NCBI GenBank assembly: GCA_937907495.1
Contig: CALESS010000059.1
Span: 1-10,494 of the forward strand
Length of the DNA stretch: 10,494 nt
Direction of reading: 5' to 3'
DNA from: an uncultured Anaerolineaceae bacterium
GTDB taxonomy: Bacteria > Chloroflexota > Anaerolineae > Anaerolineales > Anaerolineaceae
Shown: positions 1 through 7,139 of the stretch, piece by piece
Position numbering within the stretch: the stretch's first letter is position 1
How the letters are laid out: every line of letters begins with the position of its first letter
Position numbers and translations under genes: made by a program
Notes under the pieces: generated by a model
The model's database searches: none
What the model was told of the DNA's origin: nothing
What the model saw: only the letters and a program-made list of their open reading frames with translations

Positions 1-202
1 GGGCCGGCAGCGAGGCGAACGCGCCCGAGCGTTCCACCAGCCCCATCCCCGCCAGGCTCCACAGGCCAATTTTCCAGTAGCCTGCAGGAAACCCGGAAAG
101 GTTGAAGGCCCGCACCCCATTGACGATCTGCACCAGGAAAAGCAAAGAGCCAATCAGCAAACCGAGCCGGTAAGCCCAGGTCTTCACCCTGGCCCAATTC
201 AT
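1..202 (-). CDS. Partial membrane protein (N-terminal 67 residues), possible flippase-like family
   Basis: The reading frame starts at the ATG at 202-200 and runs off the left edge without a stop. Its ATG overlaps the TGA of the upstream methyltransferase as ATGA, a 4-bp overlap typical of translational coupling, which makes this start convincing. The protein begins MNWARVKTWAYRLG and has one clear hydrophobic segment at about residues 13-28, followed by a Trp/Gly-rich stretch that probably starts a second helix. The short basic N-terminus before a first helix, and the glycan-gene context, would fit an AglD/YbhN-like (lysylphosphatidylglycerol synthase transmembrane or flippase-like) protein, but 67 residues cannot settle this. 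A glycan polymerase or another polytopic envelope protein is equally possible. The existence of the gene is well supported; the family is a guess. Confidence 0.7.
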   Translation of the reverse strand, partial: MNWARVKTWAYRLGLLIGSLLFLVQIVNGVRAFNLSGFPAGYWKIGLWSLAGMGLVERSGAFASLPA

Positions 203-912
203 GGTTTGCGTCCCACGGCCACATAGCCCAGCGGCGTCAGTCCGCCCTGGCCAAAGATGCGGTCCAGCGCCAGGCAAGGCCGGCTGACCAGCCATTCGTT
301 CAGGAAAAAGACAACCTCCCGCAAAAACGGGATGCCCCAGGTGACGGTGACCCAAAAGGTGGAGACCTGGTGACCCAGGAAACTGAAAATTCCACCCTTG
401 GGTGTGATTTCCACATTGCTAAAACCAGCCTCAGCCATTAAACGGATCAGACCGGGGGAGGTGAAGCGGTAATAATCATGCGGCAAGTCGTGCAGGCGGC
501 TGAGGTGCGGCACGGAAATCACCACCACCCCGCCGGGTTTCAACACCCGCCAGGCTTCAGCCAGGGCCAGCCATGGGTGTGGCAGGTGCTCCAATACCTC
601 AATCAGGATGGCGGTGTCGTAAGATTCGGCGGGGATGCCCTGCAAATCCTCGGCATCCAGGCGGAAGTTCACAACAGGCGAGGAGTTAAAAGCGTCCACC
701 CCGTCATAGCGGGTCAGGTTTGCCTCCACAAACGGGCGGTAAGGCTGATTGCCACAGCCGATATCCAGCAAGGCGCCGCGGGCATGCTGCTGCAAGATGG
801 GCAGCATCACCCGGTACTGGGCCAGGATGGCCGGGGAAAAAAACTGCCAGCGCCGTGAGCCATGCAGGTCTTTTTCCACCTTTTGACGCATACGCTTAAG
901 ATACGATTTCAT
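199..912 (-). CDS. Class I SAM-dependent methyltransferase (Methyltransf_11 type)
   Basis: A 237-residue Rossmann-fold methyltransferase. Motif I, LLDIGCGNQ, lies at residues 48-56 and binds SAM. An acidic LDAEDL follows near 85-90. Motif IV/post-I is the stretch ILIEVLEHLPHP near 102-113, and LKPGG at 124-128 is the usual glycine turn before the next strand. The HDYYRFT segment near 145-151 is common in methyltransferases of this group found in polysaccharide gene clusters. Such enzymes usually methylate a small molecule or sugar hydroxyl; the acceptor cannot be read from sequence. The start ATG at 912-910 lies 17 bp inside the end of the preceding methyltransferase gene. A second in-frame ATG at residue 8 (891-889) has no better ribosome site, so the longer form is kept. 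The stop overlaps the next start as ATGA, so it is probably cotranslated with both neighbours. Confidence 0.9.
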   Translation of the reverse strand: MKSYLKRMRQKVEKDLHGSRRWQFFSPAILAQYRVMLPILQQHARGALLDIGCGNQPYRPFVEANLTRYDGVDAFNSSPVVNFRLDAEDLQGIPAESYDTAILIEVLEHLPHPWLALAEAWRVLKPGGVVVISVPHLSRLHDLPHDYYRFTSPGLIRLMAEAGFSNVEITPKGGIFSFLGHQVSTFWVTVTWGIPFLREVVFFLNEWLVSRPCLALDRIFGQGGLTPLGYVAVGRKP

Positions 913-1690
913 ACCCCGTCGGTTCCGCCGGGCTGGCCGGCTTATACAATAGCCAGTTAAAATTCGGTAAAAACTGTAGGATTGATTTCCAGAAGAGAGG
1001 GGATTTCAGGATCAGGCGATAGACCAGGCGGGTAAATCTGGATTTCGCCCGGCTTTCATACAGCCGCATCACCGGGATCGAGACATCCCGGATCTGGTAG
1101 CGGGCGAAGATTTTCCGCAAATTCCACTGGGTGCGGGAACGTTCGTAAAAATGGCTGCCCTTACGCAACAAGCGCAGGTAGGCATCCGCCCATTTTTCCG
1201 GCAGCCAGTGCAAAAAAGGCAGGTAGTAGTGGGGTTCGATTGGGAACAGCTTGTTGGGTCCGGAGAAAAAGACCACCCCACCCGGCTTTAGGATGCGTTC
1301 GATCTCGGCAAACAGGCGCAGGTCACTGGGGACGTGCTCATAGACCTGGGAACAGATGATGGCCTGGAATGATTGATCCGGGAAGGGCAGGCGCATGGCA
1401 TCGCCATGGATAAAGAGCACCTCCGCCCGCTTCTCAACGGGGGTCATTCTCACCGCCGGGCCGTCATAATCCAGCCCCACCACCTGGCGGAAGAGCGGCG
1501 CAATTTCGAGTGTGATCAGTCCATTGGAGCAGCCCAGGTCGAGACACGTGAATTCATCCAGCGGAAGGCTGCAATGATTACCCAGCACATGCGTAATTTT
1601 CTCGGCTTTGCCGCGCCGATTCTCCTGGTCCTGGAATTTTTCGTACAGCCCGAAAAAATTCTCCTGGTAGCCGCGGGTGGGCTCGTCCAT
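896..1690 (-). CDS. Class I SAM-dependent methyltransferase
   Basis: A 264-residue Rossmann-fold methyltransferase, different in sequence from its downstream neighbour. Motif I reads CLDLGCSNG near residue 50, the acidic end of strand 2 is GLDYDG near 72-77, then GDAM near 96-99, ICSQVYEHVP near 112-121, and LKPGG at 134-138. The later part (HYYLPFLHWLPEKWA) is the lipid- or sugar-methyltransferase style seen in envelope gene clusters; the substrate is unknown. A GTG at 1696-1694 would overlap the glycosyltransferase stop as GTGA, giving two extra residues. I prefer the ATG at 1690-1688 because GAGGTG sits about 3-5 nt before it, whereas the same purines abut the GTG directly. Either way the gene is tightly linked to the GT4 gene upstream and overlaps the next methyltransferase by 17 bp. 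Confidence 0.9.
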   Translation of the reverse strand: MDEPTRGYQENFFGLYEKFQDQENRRGKAEKITHVLGNHCSLPLDEFTCLDLGCSNGLITLEIAPLFRQVVGLDYDGPAVRMTPVEKRAEVLFIHGDAMRLPFPDQSFQAIICSQVYEHVPSDLRLFAEIERILKPGGVVFFSGPNKLFPIEPHYYLPFLHWLPEKWADAYLRLLRKGSHFYERSRTQWNLRKIFARYQIRDVSIPVMRLYESRAKSRFTRLVYRLILKSPLFWKSILQFLPNFNWLLYKPASPAEPTGYEIVS

Positions 1691-1692
1691 CT

Positions 1693-2862
1693 TCACCTCA
1701 CCTGTTGATAAATTTCAACCAGCCGGGCGGCGATTTGCTCCCAATCATACTGGCTTTCCGCCCGCTGGCGGGCGGCGAAACACATCGCCTCCCACCCGGT
1801 CTGATCCTCCAATATATCACAAATTGCCTGCCCCAATTCGCCCGGGCTGCCGGGGCGCACCAGCCGGCCCACCGCAGGGGTGATCACATCCGGGATGCCA
1901 CCGGCGGTCGTTCCCAGGCAGGGCAGACCGCTGGCAAGCGCTTCCACCAAAACCACGCCCTGGCCTTCTTCCAGCGAGGGCAGCACAAACAGCCGGGCGC
2001 GGCGCATCCAGGCGCTAATTTCTGCCTGGGTTCGGGTGCCTACCAGGCGCACCCGGTCTTGCAATCCGAGGTGGTTGATTTGCGCCTGCCAATCCGGGCG
2101 CAGCGGGCCTTCGCCCACCATCGCCAGTTGGTAACCCGGGAAGCGCTCCAACACTTGCGGCAGGGCTGCGATCAAGTGCTGACCACCCTTGCGTTCGATG
2201 AAGGTGCCAACGAACAGCAGCAGGTTCTCACGGGTTTGGGGTTCTGCAAAGGGGAAGTTCGCCAGGTTTACACCGTTGGGCACCACCTGGATCCTGGCTT
2301 GTGGGATACCAGCCACCCGGCTGGTTTCTGCTGCCAGTGATTCGGAGAGCGCCAGCACCTGCCGGGTTTTCTTCAGCGCCTGGCGGGTTACCGCCCGGAT
2401 GGAGGCGATCTTTCCCGCCTGGAAGATATCACTGCCCTGCACCGTCACCAGCCAGGGCTTGTGATGGAAGGGATATCCCGCCCAGGCGGAAATGGCTGAG
2501 AGCGTCCAGTTGGCGTGGATCAGGTCGCAATCCGCGGCGTGCTTTGCGAGGGCGACCGTGTGGCGCAAGAAGAAGGGGATCAGCAACAGGCGCGCCCAGG
2601 GCCGGGCCTTCCAGGCAGCCGGGATGCCGGCGCTATCTCGCTGCAGGATTTCCCAGTTTTGCGGGGCGTAGGGCGGGCGGAACACCTGGATACCATCCAG
2701 CACTTCATGGGTTTGGGCGCCGGGATTGTGCATGGCAACCACCTTCACCTGGCAGCCATGCTTCACCAGGGCCCGGGCGGCTTCATATACAAAGATGCCG
2801 CGGAAATCATCCGCCCAGCGGGGAAAGGCAGTGGTGGCGATGCAAATTTTCAGATCGGTCAT
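1693..2862 (-). CDS. Glycosyltransferase family 4 (GT-B fold)
   Basis: A 389-residue GT-B enzyme of the usual family-4 length. The N-terminal acceptor domain begins KICIATTAFPRWADDFRGIF and contains HANWTLSA near 117 and the TVQGSD stretch near 140-145. The interdomain region carries VPNGVN at 194-199, and the donor domain starts with LLFVGTFIERKGG near 215-227. The hallmark EX7E pair is E299 and E307, within SLEEGQGVVLVEALASGLP. This is a retaining transferase that uses a nucleotide-sugar donor at the cytoplasmic face, as for glycolipid or surface-polysaccharide assembly; donor and acceptor are not predictable here. No signal peptide or membrane helix is evident. It is separated from the large GT-C gene by 69 bp, the widest gap in the operon, and has only a weak ribosome site before its ATG. 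Its stop lies 2 bp before the next methyltransferase ATG. Confidence 0.92.
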   Translation of the reverse strand: MTDLKICIATTAFPRWADDFRGIFVYEAARALVKHGCQVKVVAMHNPGAQTHEVLDGIQVFRPPYAPQNWEILQRDSAGIPAAWKARPWARLLLIPFFLRHTVALAKHAADCDLIHANWTLSAISAWAGYPFHHKPWLVTVQGSDIFQAGKIASIRAVTRQALKKTRQVLALSESLAAETSRVAGIPQARIQVVPNGVNLANFPFAEPQTRENLLLFVGTFIERKGGQHLIAALPQVLERFPGYQLAMVGEGPLRPDWQAQINHLGLQDRVRLVGTRTQAEISAWMRRARLFVLPSLEEGQGVVLVEALASGLPCLGTTAGGIPDVITPAVGRLVRPGSPGELGQAICDILEDQTGWEAMCFAARQRAESQYDWEQIAARLVEIYQQVR

Positions 2863-2931
2863 TGGGTTTTCTTTGGTCCGTGCTTATTCATTCGTCCGTG
2901 GAAAGGGAGTGAAACAGGAAAATCGCAAAAC

Positions 2932-5900
2932 TCAGGGCAGGTTGATGGTTTCAATTGTAATTCCACCCGGGATATTTTTATATGCCTGCTCCACTTTTTC
3001 AATTGTTTCGGTGTTGCAGGAAATCATATCCAGCTTGAGATAGTTACGGAACCCCTGGCCTTGCAGATGTGCTTCCCAGGCAGCGGGATCACCTGTATAA
3101 AGATTGCCCTGCCAGTAAAGGTCGGGAATCACCATACCCAGCCAGGTGCAGCGAGTGAAAATTAATGGCTCTGTTATTTGTCTTACCACCACCCCGCTGC
3201 TGTGATACAGGTTTACCGTTCGGCGGGCGGTATCCAGCCCGCGCACCTCATATCCCACTCCAATCAATGCGGCCAGGATGAAGGTGGAAACGGCCAGCGT
3301 GCGTGCGTGTTTCGGGAAACTTACCAACATTTGGTTTAAGGCCAACACAGCGAATATGATCAGCAGGGGGTATAGACTGAGCATGTAGCGCGGTCCCCAT
3401 TGCAGCCCGCCCGCCGCGCTCCAACCGCGCAGCAAATAGATGATGCCAAACACCCCCATCCCACACACCGCCATCCCCACAAACGGGCTTTGTTTCCACA
3501 AGCCCCGGAAAGCCAGCACCCAACCGCCAAAAACGATCAGCGGGGCGATGAGCACCAGCCCATGCACACTCCGATACAGTTCCGGTTGGAACAACACCCA
3601 GCCTGAAATCAGCACAATCAGTAGATGAAAAGGAATGGCAGCATAGCGCAGCCGGGGAATAAAGAGCAGCACCAACCCGGCCAGCAAAGCTAACGAGCCA
3701 ACAATCAACATCCAACGCGGCAGGGCGAAGGCTCCTACCGCGGGTGCATTGAAAAGAATATGTGGAATGGTTTTATGCAGATTGCGCAACAGTTCGCCCA
3801 TTTGCAAAGCCTGAATGCTAATATACGTTGGGCCGAAGAAATTGCCGGAAACCAGCCGATTGGCGATGAGCAAGGGAAGATAGGAGAGCACAAAAGATCC
3901 TCCAAAAAGCAAAGCCGGGCGGAAGTTCTTAATCAGCAGATACAGGCCAAACCCCAACAGGAGTGGTGCCACATCCAGCCGGAAGCCGGCCGCCAGGGCT
4001 CCGGAGAAGCCTGCCACCAGAAACATCCACCAGCGGCCATTTTGCATCCCCCGCAGCAATAGCCAGGCTGCCAGCAGAAAAAAGGCGCTGGCGAGGGTGT
4101 GTTCCCAGTAGCGGGTGGCATAAAACGCCAGCGGAGTGGCCAGCCCGGTCAGCAGGGCAGCCACCTGGGCAAGCCACGGCTTTTGCGGTTGGATGGTCTG
4201 GAAGATCAAACCCGCCAGGAAGACACTGAACGCCCCGGCCAGCGCAGGCAAGCAGAATAACCCTGCCCAACCAAATATTCTAAAAAACGGCAGGCTGGTG
4301 AGCGGAAACCACACCGGCCACCAGGAAAAAATGGCCCCGGCTTGTTTGATAAAGAAATAGAGCGGCACAAAATTCAGGCCGGGGTCGTGCTCCAGTCCGG
4401 GATAAACCAGGGGGGCCGCCAGATCCCCGGTCTGGATGACGTTCTGAAGGTAGATGTATTTTCCCCCTTCGTCTAATGACCAGAAAGTATCCGCCGGCAT
4501 GCTGGTTGCCCAGATCAGCGCGGCGAGAAAGTAAAGAATGGCGATCCACCACAGGGGATTGATCTTTTTCAACCGCTGCCCCTGCTCCACCAACCAGGGG
4601 CGAAAATCTGCCTGCGGCGGGCGGCGGAAGATCTTGCTGATGTGCCAGGTCCAGCTCGCCAGGCCAAAGAGGCTGCCCGCCAGAATGAGCCACACAAGGT
4701 TGGGATTCACCCAGGAATGGAGCCCCCATTCGCTGATTGCCAGCCGGAATTGATCTACCAGGCTCCACGGTGCAACCCCCTGCAGGTTTCGCTGCACCGG
4801 GCCGATGTAATAAAAATAACGCAACTGGTTGCCGAACAAGAAGAGTGCATCCAGCACCAACAGGCTGCCCAGGAGGGCGGGCCAAAGCTTCTTCCAGGCC
4901 GCCTGCTGACGGAGACCAAAGCCCAGCAGCAAGGCCGCCAGCGGCATGACCGGAAGAAACAGCCGCCCCTGGATGACCGGGAATTGACTGTTGTAATAAC
5001 TGGTCATCACCAGGATGAAATAGAAGAGGATGGTCAGGGAAAAAACCACAATAGCCCGGCGGGCGGGTTGATCCTGCGGGTCTTTATGGCGCAGGAATTT
5101 AACAAGTTCTATGGATGAGACCCCACACAAGAGGAAAAGACCTGAATAAAACAACCACAGCCATTTCGGGAAGACTGCGATTGCACCTTTCCACCAGATG
5201 ATCCAAAAGTGGGCAAAGCTGATCAAGGTCTGTTTGCCGAGGCTGACAAGGGAGAACGTTTCATTCCAGGTGCCAAATCCCAGGTGGGCCAGCAACGTAT
5301 CAAAGCCCAGCATACCGCTCGCGTCACCGTAGAGCAGAATGTTGCGTGCCAACCATGGGCCCATGAGCATTAGCATCAACAAGCCCGAAACCAGGGTTGT
5401 GCGCAGCAGATGGGGAGCCTTGCGATTCCACCACCATAAGGGGAGAAACAGCAGTCCCAGCCCGGCAAAGGAGAACTTCGTTAAAATTCCCAGGCCGAAC
5501 CAGAATGCCAGCCAGAGGCCGCGGCGAGTGGTCAGTCCGTTCTTCAAGGCTCCCACCCAGACCCAGGCAAAGAGCATCGCCACCACTTCCAACAAAACAT
5601 CATTGTTGACCAGGCTCACGGAAAAAGTCCGCTCTGGGATAAGCATCAGCAGGCTGGTCACCAGCACCGGCAGGGAGATAAACTGCGGAAATAACTCCTC
5701 GGTCAGGCGATAGAGTACCCACAAGGTCACCAGGGAGAGCAACACCATGCAAAAACGCAGGACGGCCAGTTTATTGAGGATGGGGCCGGGAGTCAGGCGG
5801 TAAATGGGGCTGAACAGCAGATAGAACAGCGGGGGCTGGTACCCTTCATAGCTATACCCTTCCAGGCTCCACTGGCTCGGGTCGGAGCTGAGGGGCGTGG

Positions 5901-6147
5901 GCCAGAGGAAAAACTCGTGTCTCCCGGTATCCAGCACACTCTGGATAATTTCACTGGCAATGAAATCTTCGCCCACCACCGGGATCTGCCCACTGACCGC
6001 CAGTGAGCGAATGTAATCCACGTGCTGCTCTTCATCCTTTAGCCCCCAGGCTGGTTCAAAGAAAGCATATAGGCCGCCCCGAAAAAGTCCCAGGAGTAAT
6101 ATGATCAATAATGGAACGGGAAGACCGAGTTTTCTTTGGCGGTCCAT
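2932..6147 (-). CDS. Large polytopic protein: tandem fusion of two GT-C (GT39/DUF2142-like) glycosyltransferase units
   Basis: A 1071-residue membrane protein built as two similar halves. Half one (about 1-500) has a first helix near 12-30, then an extracytoplasmic acidic motif KDEEQH (D38, E39, E40, H42), a GYQPPLFYLL motif at 102-111, and about ten further hydrophobic segments; this pattern resembles DUF2142 and GT39 proteins. A basic hydrophilic linker (FRRPPQADFRPW and following) leads to half two, with a helix near 538-550, a second acidic motif SLDEGGKY (D559, E560), a YPGLEHDPGLNFVPLYF loop and TRYWEHTLAS before another run of helices. The final 100 or so residues are soluble. In GT-C enzymes the first-loop acidic residue is catalytic and the donor is a polyprenyl-phosphate sugar. 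The usual length is about 450-600 residues, so this is roughly double. The gene starts 2 bp after the GT2 stop. Function as a transferase is inferred, not proven; the second half may be regulatory. Confidence 0.82.
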   Translation of the reverse strand: MDRQRKLGLPVPLLIILLLGLFRGGLYAFFEPAWGLKDEEQHVDYIRSLAVSGQIPVVGEDFIASEIIQSVLDTGRHEFFLWPTPLSSDPSQWSLEGYSYEGYQPPLFYLLFSPIYRLTPGPILNKLAVLRFCMVLLSLVTLWVLYRLTEELFPQFISLPVLVTSLLMLIPERTFSVSLVNNDVLLEVVAMLFAWVWVGALKNGLTTRRGLWLAFWFGLGILTKFSFAGLGLLFLPLWWWNRKAPHLLRTTLVSGLLMLMLMGPWLARNILLYGDASGMLGFDTLLAHLGFGTWNETFSLVSLGKQTLISFAHFWIIWWKGAIAVFPKWLWLFYSGLFLLCGVSSIELVKFLRHKDPQDQPARRAIVVFSLTILFYFILVMTSYYNSQFPVIQGRLFLPVMPLAALLLGFGLRQQAAWKKLWPALLGSLLVLDALFLFGNQLRYFYYIGPVQRNLQGVAPWSLVDQFRLAISEWGLHSWVNPNLVWLILAGSLFGLASWTWHISKIFRRPPQADFRPWLVEQGQRLKKINPLWWIAILYFLAALIWATSMPADTFWSLDEGGKYIYLQNVIQTGDLAAPLVYPGLEHDPGLNFVPLYFFIKQAGAIFSWWPVWFPLTSLPFFRIFGWAGLFCLPALAGAFSVFLAGLIFQTIQPQKPWLAQVAALLTGLATPLAFYATRYWEHTLASAFFLLAAWLLLRGMQNGRWWMFLVAGFSGALAAGFRLDVAPLLLGFGLYLLIKNFRPALLFGGSFVLSYLPLLIANRLVSGNFFGPTYISIQALQMGELLRNLHKTIPHILFNAPAVGAFALPRWMLIVGSLALLAGLVLLFIPRLRYAAIPFHLLIVLISGWVLFQPELYRSVHGLVLIAPLIVFGGWVLAFRGLWKQSPFVGMAVCGMGVFGIIYLLRGWSAAGGLQWGPRYMLSLYPLLIIFAVLALNQMLVSFPKHARTLAVSTFILAALIGVGYEVRGLDTARRTVNLYHSSGVVVRQITEPLIFTRCTWLGMVIPDLYWQGNLYTGDPAAWEAHLQGQGFRNYLKLDMISCNTETIEKVEQAYKNIPGGITIETINLP

Positions 6148-6149
6148 AT

Positions 6150-7136
6150 TTAATCCGGGCGAGCCCCAGATTCTCGGCCTCTGGCGCTCCCCTTTTCCCC
6201 CTCCGCATCCCCCTTCCTCACCCGGTAGAGGATTTCCTCTAATATCTTGCGGTTGAAGCTGATCAGATCCGCCACCAGGCCAATCAACCAGGTCTGAAAG
6301 CCGACAATCAGCAGCACCGCGGCCACGATGACAGATTGCACATGCCCGGCCCCCAGCCCCTGGATCATGAAGACCAGGTAGCGGATGGCCAGCGCCAGCC
6401 CCAGCAGGAAAATGAACCCGCCCACAAAGGTGAACACCCGCAGCGGCCGGTAAAGGGTATAGGCGCGCAGGATGGTGACCCCGGAGTGGGCCAGGTAATC
6501 GCCCAGGCCTTTCATCAGCCGGGAGGGCCGGCGCGGCGGGTTGGTTTTCACCGGCACAAACTGCACCTTCACCTTCTGGTTGCCCGCCTGGATCAGCGTT
6601 TCGAGCGTGTAGGAGTAGTTGCTAAGCACAATCGTGCGCAGGGCCACCTCACGCGTCAGGGCCCGGAAGCCGCTTGTGGCATCCGTCACCTGCAGGCTGG
6701 AAGCGCCACCGACCACCTGGCTGCCCAGCCGCTGCAAACGCCGCTTGAGCGGCGAGAAGGCTGCGTTCTGCATCACCCCCCGGTCGCCGATGACCAACTC
6801 GGCCTCGCCGCGCAGCAACGGGGCGATCAGGCGGGGGATATCCGCCGCCTCATACTGGTTGTCGGCATCCGTGTTGACAATCCAATCTGCCCCCAGCCGC
6901 ACGCAGGCATCCAGCCCGGCAGCAAAAGCCCCTGCCAGCCCGGTGTGATGCGCCAGCCGCAGGATGTGATCCGCCCCGGCCGCCCGGGCGGCCTCCAGTG
7001 TCCCATCCGTGCTGCCATCGTCAATAATCAAAACCTCCACCTGCTCCACGCCTTCCAACTGGCGCGGCAGCAGGCCCAGGGTATGGGCGATGTGCTCCGC
7101 CTCGTTATAGCAGGGAATCTGGATGATTAATTTCAT
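6150..7136 (-). CDS. Glycosyltransferase family 2, polyprenyl-phosphate sugar synthase type (DPM1/GtrB-like)
   Basis: A 328-residue GT-A enzyme. It opens with [12 protein letters not shown], followed by [10 protein letters not shown] (D39, D40), [14 protein letters not shown] at 63-76, and the metal-binding NTDADNQY (D90-x-D92) as in DPM1-like enzymes. [12 protein letters not shown] at 153-164 is the conserved acceptor loop. Two membrane helices follow at about 234-260 and 266-293, then a charged tail of about 30 residues. This layout matches enzymes that transfer a sugar from UDP- or GDP-sugar to undecaprenyl or dolichyl phosphate at the inner face of the membrane. Immediately downstream (2-bp gap) is the GT-C protein, a class of enzyme that uses exactly such lipid-linked donors, so the two plausibly act as a donor-maker and user pair (as ArnC with ArnT). 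The start ATG is 3 bp after the peptidase stop. The sugar is unknown. Confidence 0.92.
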   Translation of the reverse strand: MKLIIQIPCYNEAEHIAHTLGLLPRQLEGVEQVEVLIIDDGSTDGTLEAARAAGADHILRLAHHTGLAGAFAAGLDACVRLGADWIVNTDADNQYEAADIPRLIAPLLRGEAELVIGDRGVMQNAAFSPLKRRLQRLGSQVVGGASSLQVTDATSGFRALTREVALRTIVLSNYSYTLETLIQAGNQKVKVQFVPVKTNPPRRPSRLMKGLGDYLAHSGVTILRAYTLYRPLRVFTFVGGFIFLLGLALAIRYLVFMIQGLGAGHVQSVIVAAVLLIVGFQTWLIGLVADLISFNRKILEEILYRVRKGDAEGEKGSARGRESGARPD

Positions 7137-7139
7137 CGC

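Noticed and set aside
2863..2931. A separate promoter for GT4 and the downstream genes in the 69-bp gap
   Set aside because: No convincing -10/-35 pair was found, only a short TCCGTG direct repeat. Read-through from the operon promoter is the simpler reading.
6336..7130. A 264-codon plus-strand open frame opposite GT2
   Set aside because: It is antisense to a well-supported GT2 gene with all its motifs, and the composition is shadow-like.
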